A stretch of DNA of 7,751 bases from Methylophilaceae bacterium (GTDB lineage Bacteria > Pseudomonadota > Gammaproteobacteria > Burkholderiales > Methylophilaceae). Below the pieces are notes generated by a model. The model was given only the letters and a program-made list of their open reading frames with translations, did no database searches and was not told the DNA's origin. Position numbers and translations under genes: made by a program. Location of the stretch: positions 1 through 7,751 of the forward strand of contig JANYIK010000161.1 in NCBI GenBank assembly GCA_025362115.1, in the 5' to 3' direction. Positions within the stretch are counted from its first letter, which is position 1, and the number at the start of each line of letters is the position of its first letter. Shown in pieces: positions 1 to 5,957 of this stretch.

Positions 1-145
1 GGGTAATTTGGATCATCTGGTAGATGGTGTAAAGCTCGGTGGTGCAGATGCGGTGCTGGCGGCGAGCATTTTTCACTACGGCGAATACACGGTGGCGGAG
101 GCCAAAAATTATATGCAACAGCGCGGGATAGAAGTACGGCTGTAA
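1..145 (+). CDS. hisF: Imidazole glycerol phosphate synthase cyclase subunit HisF (3' end only)
   Basis: Only the last 47 codons are present; the frame starts at base 2 and ends at TAA 143-145. HisF is the cyclase half of the HisF-HisH synthase. It uses ammonia from HisH to turn PRFAR into imidazole glycerol phosphate and AICAR in the cytoplasm. The visible part carries the family's C-terminal signature: a G-ADA-LAAS-FHYGE block (residues GGADAVLAASIFHYGE), the end of the (beta/alpha)8 barrel around the second phosphate-binding site, followed by the usual closing GI-VR-L. The next genes, hisI and hisE, act earlier in the same pathway, which supports the call. The gene is cut by the window edge and is not broken. 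Confidence 0.95.
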   Translation, partial: GNLDHLVDGVKLGGADAVLAASIFHYGEYTVAEAKNYMQQRGIEVRL

Positions 146-153
146 TGGGCACC

Positions 154-279
154 CTAAAAATCCAAGTTTCGTCGCTATGCGGCGTTACTTTACAAAAAAT
201 TGCTTCTTACATATAAACCATATGCTGCGTCGCAATTTTTTGCTCGTGCCTTGCATTGCTTAGAAACTTGAATTTTTAG
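154..279. repeat. 126-bp nested imperfect palindrome between hisF and hisI (MITE- or REP-like candidate)
   Basis: The outer arms 154-170 and 263-279 are inverted repeats matching at 16 of 17 positions. An inner pair, 193-203 and 232-242, is a perfect 11-bp inverted repeat. The centre, 210-214 with 220-224, forms a small 5-bp hairpin with a 5-base loop. Between the outer and inner arms, 170-175 can also pair with 179-184 around a 3-base loop. The element fills almost the whole 143-bp gap between hisF and hisI, while the other genes of this operon touch or overlap. The arrangement fits a non-autonomous palindromic repeat inserted in an operon, and its RNA would fold into a long stem. I see no target-site duplication and no coding capacity, and copy number cannot be judged from one window. 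It could instead be an attenuator or RNA-processing site. Confidence 0.6.
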
Positions 280-288
280 AGATACTCT

Positions 289-681
289 ATGACTGATACC
301 TGGCTCAATAAAGTGAACTGGACGCATGAAGGCTTGGTGCCGGTCATCGCGCAGGAATTCGGTACGGGGAAAGTGTTGATGTTCGCCTGGATGGATAGAG
401 ACGCGCTGAAATTGAGTGTGGAGACTGGCGAAGCGGTATATTGGTCGCGCTCGCGCAAGAAATTGTGGCGCAAGGGTGAGGAATCCGGCCACGTGCAAAA
501 AATCAAGGAAATCCGCTTGGATTGCGATGAAGACGTGATATTACTGACGGTGGAGCAAGTGGGTGGTATCGCTTGCCACACCGGGCGCTATCACTGTTTT
601 TTCCAAAAGCTGGAAGGCACGGAATGGCTGATAGATGCGCCTGTGCTAAAAAATCCCGACGAGATATATCATCATGAGTGA
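289..681 (+). CDS. hisI: Phosphoribosyl-AMP cyclohydrolase HisI
   Basis: This cytoplasmic enzyme opens the purine ring of phosphoribosyl-AMP in the third step of histidine synthesis. At 130 aa it has the normal length of the stand-alone enzyme; in enterobacteria it is fused to HisE. Visible family motifs are FAWMDRDAL (32-40), YWSRSRKKLW (51-60), KGEESGHVQ (62-70), the metal-binding DCDED block (78-82: Asp78, Asp80, Asp82, with Cys79) and ACHTGRYHCF (95-104), whose Cys96 and Cys103 complete the zinc site. The start at 289 gives the conserved N-terminus, but its ribosome-binding site is poor: only AGAGA at 278-282, which can fold into a small hairpin with the start. The last 8 bases overlap hisE, so the two are probably translationally coupled. 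Confidence 0.97.
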   Translation: MTDTWLNKVNWTHEGLVPVIAQEFGTGKVLMFAWMDRDALKLSVETGEAVYWSRSRKKLWRKGEESGHVQKIKEIRLDCDEDVILLTVEQVGGIACHTGRYHCFFQKLEGTEWLIDAPVLKNPDEIYHHE

Positions 682-991
682 CGTGCTGCAAAGATTGGCG
701 GAAATGCTGGAGGCACGCAAAAATGCCGATCCAGCCTCGTCTTACGTCGCCAAGTTGTACGCCAAGGGCAATGATACGATCCTGAAAAAGATAGGCGAAG
801 AAGCGACGGAAACGGTCATCGCTGCCAAGTCTGGGGATAGGGCGCAGATTGTCTACGAAACCGCCGACTTGTGGTTTCATACGCTGGTGATGTTGGCGCA
901 TCACGGCTTGAGTCCCGACGATGTACTGAATGAGCTGGCTCGCCGCGAAGGCTTGTCTGGCCTAGAGGAAAAGGCAGGGAGGAGCAAATGA
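674..991 (+). CDS. hisE: Phosphoribosyl-ATP pyrophosphatase HisE
   Basis: HisE hydrolyses phosphoribosyl-ATP to phosphoribosyl-AMP and pyrophosphate, the step that feeds HisI. The 105-aa protein has the all-alpha MazG-like fold. The Mg-binding acidic residues are visible in GEEATE (41-46: Glu42, Glu43, Glu46) and YETADLWFH (61-69: Glu62, Asp65). The Y-AKLYAKG-D-ILKKIGEEATE block is typical of proteobacterial HisE. The start codon lies inside hisI (8-base overlap, different frame) with only a weak GACGAG upstream, so expression probably depends on ribosomes finishing hisI. The stop overlaps the next gene by 4 bases (ATGA). Confidence 0.96.
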   Translation: MSDVLQRLAEMLEARKNADPASSYVAKLYAKGNDTILKKIGEEATETVIAAKSGDRAQIVYETADLWFHTLVMLAHHGLSPDDVLNELARREGLSGLEEKAGRSK

Positions 992-1326
992 GCGATTGCC
1001 TATTTTGCAAGATTGTCGCGGGAACCATCCCCAGCAAAAAGCTGTATGAAGACGACGATTTGATCGCCTTTCACGACATCCACCCTATTGCACCTGTGCA
1101 TTTTTTGTTGGTGCCGAAGATGCATGTAGCGGGTTTGGCGGATTGTGGCGTTGAGCATAAAGATTTACTAGCAAAAATGCTGCTGCTAGCCCCTAAGCTT
1201 GCGGTTGAACAGGGTTTGGTTGCCGGCTTCCGCACTATGATCAACACCGGTAGTGGTGGTGGACAAGAGGTGTTTCATATACATTTTCACGTATTTGGTG
1301 GTGGCGCAACCATCCCCAAAATTTAG
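988..1326 (+). CDS. HIT-family purine nucleoside phosphoramidase (HinT-like)
   Basis: This small cytoplasmic protein (112 aa) belongs to the histidine triad superfamily, Hint branch. These enzymes hydrolyse AMP-linked phosphoramidates, and their cellular role in bacteria is poorly defined. The signature HIHFH is present at 97-101 (His97, His99, His101, with the middle His expected to be the nucleophile). The N-terminal CLFCKIVAGTIPS (4-16) has the Cys-x-x-Cys pair found in many Hint proteins that bind zinc. IHPIAPVHFLLVPKMH (31-46) and MINTGSGGGQEVFH (84-97) are standard Hint blocks. The start at 988 follows a strong GGGAGGAG ribosome-binding site and overlaps the hisE stop as ATGA. A HIT gene between hisE and tatA is a familiar betaproteobacterial arrangement, from memory. 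It is probably hinT, but the symbol is left open. Confidence 0.93.
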   Translation: MSDCLFCKIVAGTIPSKKLYEDDDLIAFHDIHPIAPVHFLLVPKMHVAGLADCGVEHKDLLAKMLLLAPKLAVEQGLVAGFRTMINTGSGGGQEVFHIHFHVFGGGATIPKI

Positions 1327-1335
1327 GAGAACATC

Positions 1336-1536
1336 ATGGGTTCATTCAGTATTTGGCATTGGTTGATCGTATTGGCGATCGTGATTGTGGTGTTCGGCAC
1401 CAAGAAACTGCGTAATGTCGGTAGTGACTTGGGCGGCGCGGTCAAAGGCTTTAAGGACGCTATGAAAGAAGGCGAAGCCGCGCCCAAGGTAGAAGGTGGA
1501 CGTACGGTAGATGGTGAAGTTTCAGACAAGCATTAG
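1336..1536 (+). CDS. tatA: Sec-independent protein translocase subunit TatA
   Basis: TatA is the pore-forming or membrane-weakening subunit of the twin-arginine translocase, which exports folded proteins across the inner membrane. The 66-aa protein starts MGSFSIWHW, with a polar His at position 8 where TatA usually has a polar residue. It has one short membrane helix (about 6-20), then the FGTKKL hinge (20-25, with Phe20 and Gly21) and an amphipathic helix including Asp31 and VKGFK (36-40, with Phe39). These landmarks fall at the same positions as in E. coli TatA. The C-terminal tail (about 44-66) is charged and low in conservation, as usual. AGGAGA at 1325-1330 is a good ribosome-binding site. 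Only 3 bases separate it from tatB. Confidence 0.96.
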   Translation: MGSFSIWHWLIVLAIVIVVFGTKKLRNVGSDLGGAVKGFKDAMKEGEAAPKVEGGRTVDGEVSDKH

Positions 1537-1539
1537 CCC

Positions 1540-1821
1540 ATGTTTGACGTTGGTTTTTCTGAAATTCTCGTCATCTTAGTTGTGGCGTTGGTGGTTATTG
1601 GCCCAGAAAAATTGCCTAAAGTGGCACGCACACTGGGTTTATTGACGGGGCGGTTGCAGCGTTACGCAGCCAATATCAAGGCCGACGTGGAGCGCGAGCT
1701 TCGCAATGAGGAAGTGTTGAGGCTGGAGCGCGAAGCCAAAAATGCCATCGCTCAAGTCGAGAGCAGCGTCAAAGACGCGGTGCATGAACAAGGCAATGAA
1801 ATTCACGGGAAGCCCCCGTGA
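1540..1821 (+). CDS. tatB: Sec-independent protein translocase subunit TatB
   Basis: TatB forms the receptor complex with TatC and receives the twin-arginine signal peptide. The protein starts MFDVGFSEIL, with the conserved Glu8 in the membrane helix (about 5-20), then VIGPEKLP (19-26, with the Gly-Pro hinge) and a long charged amphipathic region (about 27-82). At 93 aa it is short compared with E. coli TatB (171 aa); the variable C-terminal tail is what is missing. The MFD-GFSE start separates it from TatA. No clear ribosome-binding site precedes the ATG, which sits 3 bases after the tatA stop, so re-initiation from tatA is likely. The stop TGA 1819-1821 overlaps the GTG start of tatC. Confidence 0.95.
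   Translation: MFDVGFSEILVILVVALVVIGPEKLPKVARTLGLLTGRLQRYAANIKADVERELRNEEVLRLEREAKNAIAQVESSVKDAVHEQGNEIHGKPP
1803..1821 (+). promoter_or_regulatory. Hairpin pairing the tatC ribosome-binding site with its GTG start
   Basis: Bases 1803-1809 (TCACGGG) and 1815-1821 (CCCGTGA) are perfect reverse complements, giving a 7-bp stem with a 5-base loop. The 5' arm holds the GGG of the likely tatC Shine-Dalgarno sequence (GGGA 1807-1810). The 3' arm holds the GTG start codon (1818-1820) and the TGA stop of tatB (1819-1821). A ribosome finishing tatB would open the stem, so tatC translation should depend on tatB translation. The pairing is seen; the regulatory role is inferred. Confidence 0.5.
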
Positions 1822-2561
1822 CTGATCCCGCTAGTTTTATTTCTCATTTAATCGAACTACGCAGTCGCCTCATCCGCGCGATGCTGGGCATGGTGCTGGT
1901 ATTTTTATGTTTATTTCCGTTCGCCAATAAACTCTATACCTTGCTGGCGCGGCCTTTGCTGGCTAAGCTCCCCGCCGGTGGACATCTGATTGCCACCGCG
2001 GTCACTACGCCTTTTCTGGTGCCGCTCAAAGTGGCATTTGCTACGGCGATACTGGTGTCGCTGCCCTATACCCTCACCCAAATCTGGGGTTTTGTCGCCC
2101 CGGGACTGTACGCGCATGAAAAACGCTTCATCGCACCCTTGGTTGTAGTGAGTACGCTGCTGTTTTTCGTTGGCATGGCCTTTGCCTATTTCGTCGTGTT
2201 CCCCGTGGTGTTCGGTTTTTTTGTTGCCACCGCCCCTGAAGGCGTGCAGGTAATGACCGACATCGGCAATTATCTGGATTTCGTCATCACCCTGTTTATT
2301 GCTTTCGGCGTGGCGTTTGAAGTGCCGGTGATTGTTGTTGCCTTGGTCAAGTTTGGTTGGGTGAGTGTCGCCACACTCAAGGAAATTCGCCCTTATGCGA
2401 TTGTTGGTGCGTTTATCTTGGGGGCGATTTTTACGCCGCCCGACGTGGTGTCGCAACTGATGTTGGCGATTCCCCTATGGATACTTTTTGAACTGGGAGT
2501 GTTGGCCGCAGGTTGGGTAAAACCCGCACAGAGTAACGCAATAGGCGCTGAGGAGGCTTAA
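1818..2561 (+). CDS. tatC: Sec-independent protein translocase subunit TatC
   Basis: TatC is the polytopic inner-membrane subunit (six helices in the family) that recognises the twin-arginine motif of Tat substrates. The 247-aa protein has the conserved FISHLIELRSRL N-terminus (7-18, Glu13), the FVAPGLYAHEKR loop (92-103, Glu101), FGVAFEVPV (163-171, Glu168) and the FTPPDVVSQ segment (205-213, Asp209). These acidic residues correspond to E. coli Glu15, Glu103, Glu170 and Asp211, shifted by two. The start is GTG at 1818, overlapping the tatB stop as GTGA; no other start keeps the HLIELR block. A GGGA ribosome-binding site and the start codon lie in a hairpin (1803-1821). AGGAGG near its 3' end serves the next gene. 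Confidence 0.97.
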   Translation: MTDPASFISHLIELRSRLIRAMLGMVLVFLCLFPFANKLYTLLARPLLAKLPAGGHLIATAVTTPFLVPLKVAFATAILVSLPYTLTQIWGFVAPGLYAHEKRFIAPLVVVSTLLFFVGMAFAYFVVFPVVFGFFVATAPEGVQVMTDIGNYLDFVITLFIAFGVAFEVPVIVVALVKFGWVSVATLKEIRPYAIVGAFILGAIFTPPDVVSQLMLAIPLWILFELGVLAAGWVKPAQSNAIGAEEA

Positions 2562-2564
2562 GCA

Positions 2565-3311
2565 ATGGAGTTGAGAGCCTTGCTGGATTACACCAATCGG
2601 CTACTAGAGCCCACGCGCTTCTCCGACTATTGTCCCAACGGTTTGCAGGTACAAGGCCGCGTTGAAGTGAGTGTGTTGGTGAGCGGTGTTTCGGCCAGTT
2701 TGGCTTTTCTTGAGCGGGCAGCAGAGGCGGGAGCGGATGCCGTTCTAGTACATCACGGTTGGTTTTGGAAAAATGAAGACGCGCGGGTGATTGGCACCAA
2801 GCACGCGCGCTTGAAATTTTTACTGGAACGCGACATCAGCCTTATCGCCTACCATTTGCCATTGGATGCCCATGCAGAGCTGGGCAATAATGCGCAACTA
2901 GCGCAGTGCTTGGGTTTTGAGTTGCAAGGCTGGTTCGGTCAACAGAACGTCGCGGCGCATGGCCGTTTGCCGCAAGCGATGCCTTTGCAAGCGCTGGGTG
3001 AGCATGTGCAAGCTGCGCTGCAACGTGCGCCGTTTGTGGTTGGCGAAGCTGGTAAAGAAATCCAAACCATCGCTTGGTGTACCGGCGCGGCGCAAGACTA
3101 TTTGGCACAAGCCGTAGAGTTGGGCGTGGATGCATTCTTGACGGGCGAGGTTTCCGAGCAGACCGTGCATTTGGCACGCGAATCTGGCGTGGCGTTCATC
3201 GCGGCGGGACATCACGCTACGGAACGATACGGTGTGCAGGCATTAGGCCAGAATTTGGCTGAAAACTTTGGTTTGAAACACATGTTTATAGACATAGATA
3301 ATCCAATATAG
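2565..3311 (+). CDS. Nif3-like dinuclear metal-centre protein (YbgI family)
   Basis: The family is widespread and often labelled GTP cyclohydrolase 1 type 2 homolog; its true reaction is not settled. At 248 aa it matches the single-domain E. coli YbgI type, without the inserted central domain of longer members. Metal-binding residues are visible: VHHGWFW (62-68: His63, His64), YHLPLDAH (96-103: His97, Asp101) and GHHATERYG (215-223: His216, Glu220). These fit the YbgI two-metal site. The YCPNGLQVQG motif (22-31) is typical of the N-terminus. A strong ribosome-binding site, GAGGAGG, lies just before the tatC stop, and the start is 3 bases after that stop. It is probably the last gene of the his-tat operon. 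No terminator is evident after it. Confidence 0.93.
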   Translation: MELRALLDYTNRLLEPTRFSDYCPNGLQVQGRVEVSVLVSGVSASLAFLERAAEAGADAVLVHHGWFWKNEDARVIGTKHARLKFLLERDISLIAYHLPLDAHAELGNNAQLAQCLGFELQGWFGQQNVAAHGRLPQAMPLQALGEHVQAALQRAPFVVGEAGKEIQTIAWCTGAAQDYLAQAVELGVDAFLTGEVSEQTVHLARESGVAFIAAGHHATERYGVQALGQNLAENFGLKHMFIDIDNPI

Positions 3312-3330
3312 TCAATAGATTACGATAATT

Positions 3331-3362
3331 TTGTTTTAGTTTTTAATTGAAAACTGTACAAT
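3331..3362 (+). promoter_or_regulatory. Possible petABC promoter
   Basis: TACAAT at 3357-3362 matches the -10 consensus at 5 of 6 positions and lies in an AT-rich gap after the Nif3-like gene. The -35 is weak: TTGTTT at 3331-3336 leaves a 20-base spacer, longer than usual. A 6-bp inverted repeat (3338-3343 with 3350-3355) overlaps the spacer and could be an operator. Transcription would begin near 3369, leaving a leader of about 34 bases before the petA ATG at 3403. Confidence 0.35.
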
Positions 3363-3402
3363 GCGACTTTTCGCACGATGCCCCGGTTATGAGGATGACG
3401 AA

Positions 3403-4008
3403 ATGGCAAAACAGGCAAAACAGCAAGTAGATCAAGGCAAACGCAGTTTCCTCATTGCGGCAACCGCAGGCATGGGGGCAGTAGGGGCAACTGCCGTCGC
3501 GGTGCCGTTCGTGGCGAGTATGTTGCCATCTGAGCGTGCCAAGGCGGCTGGCGCGCCAGTCGAAGTGGATATATCCAAAGTGGCGCCTGGCGAGATGTTG
3601 CCGGTTGAATGGCGCGGCAAACCGGTATGGGTGTTGCATCTGACTCCTGAGATGAAAGCATCTTTGGGGCAACATAACGACAAGTTGTCAGACCCTATGC
3701 TGGAAGTGACTTCGCAGCAGCCGGAGTATTGCAAGAATGCTACGCGCTCGTTGAAGCCGGACGTGGTGGTAATGATTGGAATTTGTACTCACTTGGGTTG
3801 CTCACCTACAGCCAAATTGCAGACAGGTGGTGATATGGGGGCGGACTGGACTGGGGGTTTCTTCTGCCCGTGTCATGGTTCCAAGTTTGACCTCGCTGGC
3901 CGCGTGTTCAAAGGCTCTCCCGCTCCAATCAACCTAGAAGTTCCGCCACACAAATACCTCAGCGATACGGTGTTGCTGATCGGTGACGATAGCAAGGGGA
4001 CGGCATAA
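3403..4008 (+). CDS. petA: Ubiquinol-cytochrome c reductase iron-sulfur (Rieske) subunit
   Basis: This is the Rieske [2Fe-2S] protein of the cytochrome bc1 complex. It takes one electron from ubiquinol at the Qo site and passes it to cytochrome c1. Numbered from the ATG at 3403 it has 201 aa. An N-terminal Tat-type signal-anchor is visible: KRSFL (13-17), then a hydrophobic helix (about 18-40). The cluster-binding boxes are CTHLGC (128-133) and CPCHGS (155-160): ligands Cys128, His130, Cys155 and His158, with Cys133 and Cys157 forming the disulfide. GSPAPINLEVP (171-181) is the usual proline loop. I prefer 3403 over the in-frame ATG at 3361 because GAGGA (3391-3395) is well spaced and 3361 sits in the likely -10 box. 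The Tat motif has Lys-Arg where Arg-Arg is usual. It overlaps petB by one base. Confidence 0.96.
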   Translation: MAKQAKQQVDQGKRSFLIAATAGMGAVGATAVAVPFVASMLPSERAKAAGAPVEVDISKVAPGEMLPVEWRGKPVWVLHLTPEMKASLGQHNDKLSDPMLEVTSQQPEYCKNATRSLKPDVVVMIGICTHLGCSPTAKLQTGGDMGADWTGGFFCPCHGSKFDLAGRVFKGSPAPINLEVPPHKYLSDTVLLIGDDSKGTA

Positions 4009-5291
4009 TGAAGAATTGTATGAAATGCATGCTGGACTGGGTGGATGCCCGTTTTCCGCTGACTGCCAACTGGAAAACCCATCTTTCCGAATACTACGCA
4101 CCCAAGAACTTCAATTTCTGGTACTACTTTGGTTCTCTAGCTCTGTTGGTGTTGGTGATACAGATCGTTACCGGCATCTTCCTTACCATGCATTACAAGC
4201 CAGAGGCTACGCTAGCGTTCAGTTCTGTCGAATACATCATGCGTGACGTGACCGGCGGCTGGATTATCCGCTATATGCACTCTACCGGCGCTTCCATGTT
4301 TTTTGTGGTGGTGTATCTGCACATGTTCCGTGGTTTGCTATATGGCTCGCACCGTAATCCGCGAGAGCTGATCTGGTTATTTGGCGTGGGTATCTTTTTG
4401 TGCCTGATGGGCGAGGCGTTCTTCGGCTACCTGCTGCCTTGGGGGCAAATGTCCTATTGGGGCGCGCAGGTCATTATCAATCTCTTTACCTCGATTCCAT
4501 TCGTCGGCCCTGATATTTCGGAATGGTTGCGCGGCGATTACGTGGTGTCGGATGCTACCTTGAACCGCTTTTTTGCCTTCCACGTCATCGCCCTGCCTTT
4601 GGTGCTTCTGGGCCTAGTGGTGGCGCACATCATTGCGTTACACGAGGTGGGTTCCAATAATCCTGATGGAATCGAAATCAAGGCCAAAAAAGACCCCAAG
4701 ACGCATATTCCGCTAGATGGCATTCCTTTTCACCCTTATTACACGGTGAAGGACATCATGGGGACGGTGGCATTTTTGATTGTGTTCTCTGCGGTGGTAT
4801 TTTTCGCGCCGGAAATGGGCGGATACTTCCTTGAGGCCAATAACTTCATTCCAGCTAATCCGTTGGTGACCCCGCCGCATATCGCCCCGGTGTGGTACTT
4901 CACGCCCTACTACTCGATTCTGCGTGCGGTGCCACCTATCCTCAATTCGCAATTTCCCGGCGTGGTGGCAATGGGCGCTTCGGTAGTGATTTTTGCCTTC
5001 TTGCCTTGGCTGGATCGCAGTCCGGTTAAATCCATACGTTATCGCGGGCCACTCTATAAACGCTGGTTAGCCGCTTTTGTGGTGAGCTTTTTGGTGCTGG
5101 GTTATCTGGGTACCGAGCCTTCCAACGTATGGGGACAGTTTGCAGCCAGTATGCCGATTATCGGTGGGGCTGACCGTGCGACCGTAGTTGCGCGCTTCTT
5201 CATGGCGATTTATTTTGCCTTCTTTTTGCTGATGCCGTGGTACAGCAAGTCGGATACTACAAAACCAGTGCCAGAAAGGGTGACAGCATAA
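4008..5291 (+). CDS. petB: Ubiquinol-cytochrome c reductase cytochrome b subunit
   Basis: Cytochrome b is the membrane core of the bc1 complex. It carries hemes bL and bH and both quinone sites. The 427-aa protein shows eight hydrophobic helices. Heme ligands are His91 and His105 in helix B and His192 and His207 in helix D. LPWGQMSYWG (143-152) and HEVGSNNP (212-219) are conserved blocks. The Qo-site motif is PVWY (294-297) in place of the PEWY of mitochondria and alphaproteobacteria. The N-terminus MKNCMKCMLDW contains a Cys-x-x-Cys pair (Cys4, Cys7) before the conserved WVDARFPLT (11-19). The start at 4008 overlaps the petA stop (TAATG), and AAGGGGA at 3994-4000 is a good ribosome-binding site. 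Met5 and Met8 are possible alternatives that lack this spacing. It is full length, without the c1 fusion seen in some bacteria. Confidence 0.97.
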   Translation: MKNCMKCMLDWVDARFPLTANWKTHLSEYYAPKNFNFWYYFGSLALLVLVIQIVTGIFLTMHYKPEATLAFSSVEYIMRDVTGGWIIRYMHSTGASMFFVVVYLHMFRGLLYGSHRNPRELIWLFGVGIFLCLMGEAFFGYLLPWGQMSYWGAQVIINLFTSIPFVGPDISEWLRGDYVVSDATLNRFFAFHVIALPLVLLGLVVAHIIALHEVGSNNPDGIEIKAKKDPKTHIPLDGIPFHPYYTVKDIMGTVAFLIVFSAVVFFAPEMGGYFLEANNFIPANPLVTPPHIAPVWYFTPYYSILRAVPPILNSQFPGVVAMGASVVIFAFLPWLDRSPVKSIRYRGPLYKRWLAAFVVSFLVLGYLGTEPSNVWGQFAASMPIIGGADRATVVARFFMAIYFAFFLLMPWYSKSDTTKPVPERVTA

Positions 5292-5935
5292 TGAAGAATT
5301 TACTGTTGATATTGGCGCTGCTGCTACCAACCGCGCTGTTGGCCAATGAAGGTGTGCCTCTGGAAAAAGCACCGGTGAATCTGGATGACCAAGCCTCGCT
5401 GCAACGTGGCGCGAAAACTTTCATTAATTATTGTTTGAATTGCCATAGCGCCTCGGCCATGCGCTACAACCGCCTGCAAGACATAGGCCTGACCGAGGCG
5501 CAGATTAAGGCCAATCTGTTATTAGCTGGCGAAAAAGTGGGCGATACCATGACCGTGGCTATGCGCTCCAAAGATGCTAAAGCTTGGTTCGGAGCTACGC
5601 CGCCAGACTTGTCGGTGGAGGCGCGTGCGCGAGGCGCGGATTGGCTCTACGCCTATATGCGCGGCTTTTATCGTGACGACGCGCGGCCAACCGGTTGGAA
5701 TAACAAAGTGTTCGATAAGGTCGGTATGCCGCACGTGCTCTATGAATTGCAAGCCACTCTCAAGCCCGCAGAATATGACGCAGTGGTGGCCGACTTGGTG
5801 AATTACATGGTGTACATGGCCGAGCCTGCCAAGTTGGTGCGTGGGCATTTGGGTTTGATCGTACTGTTGTTCTTGGGCGTGTTCTTTGTGTTGGCGCGTG
5901 CCTTGAAGAAAGAGTTCTGGAAAGACATCCACTAA
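5291..5935 (+). CDS. petC: Cytochrome c1 of the bc1 complex
   Basis: Cytochrome c1 takes electrons from the Rieske protein and passes them to soluble cytochrome c on the periplasmic side. The 214-aa protein begins with a Sec signal peptide (hydrophobic 3-17, likely cut after Ala18). The heme-binding motif CLNCH is at 48-52. GMPHVLYEL (145-153) contains Met146, the likely second iron ligand, though this is inferred from family alignment in memory. A single C-terminal membrane anchor (about 186-204) is followed by a short basic tail, KKEFWKDIH. The start at 5291 overlaps the petB stop by one base, as at the petA-petB junction, with AAAGGG at 5275-5280 upstream. The in-frame ATG at 5237 would add 18 residues ahead of the signal peptide and lies inside petB, so it is rejected. 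The terminator at 5958-5996 follows. Confidence 0.96.
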   Translation: MKNLLLILALLLPTALLANEGVPLEKAPVNLDDQASLQRGAKTFINYCLNCHSASAMRYNRLQDIGLTEAQIKANLLLAGEKVGDTMTVAMRSKDAKAWFGATPPDLSVEARARGADWLYAYMRGFYRDDARPTGWNNKVFDKVGMPHVLYELQATLKPAEYDAVVADLVNYMVYMAEPAKLVRGHLGLIVLLFLGVFFVLARALKKEFWKDIH

Positions 5936-5957
5936 CTTTAGTTTGCGGTAATTTTTG

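Noticed and set aside
190..498. 102-aa minus-strand frame starting in hisI and ending in the palindrome
   Set aside because: It is opposite hisI, has no recognisable motif, and its end falls in the repeat by chance.
1911..2456. 181-aa open frame antisense to tatC
   Set aside because: It is rich in His, Gln and Arg from reading hydrophobic codons backwards, shows no recognisable domain, and tatC is fully supported.
3338..3355. AT-rich inverted repeat after the Nif3-like gene as a terminator
   Set aside because: The stem is only 6 bp with almost no GC and no T tract follows; an operator or chance is more likely.
4017..4031. Cys-x-x-Cys near the start of cytochrome b as a heme c site
   Set aside because: The residue after the second Cys is Met, not His, so it is not a c-type heme motif.
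5237..5293. Earlier in-frame start for cytochrome c1
   Set aside because: It would put 18 polar residues ahead of a clear signal peptide and lies inside petB; the ATG at 5291 has a ribosome-binding site and mirrors the petA-petB overlap.
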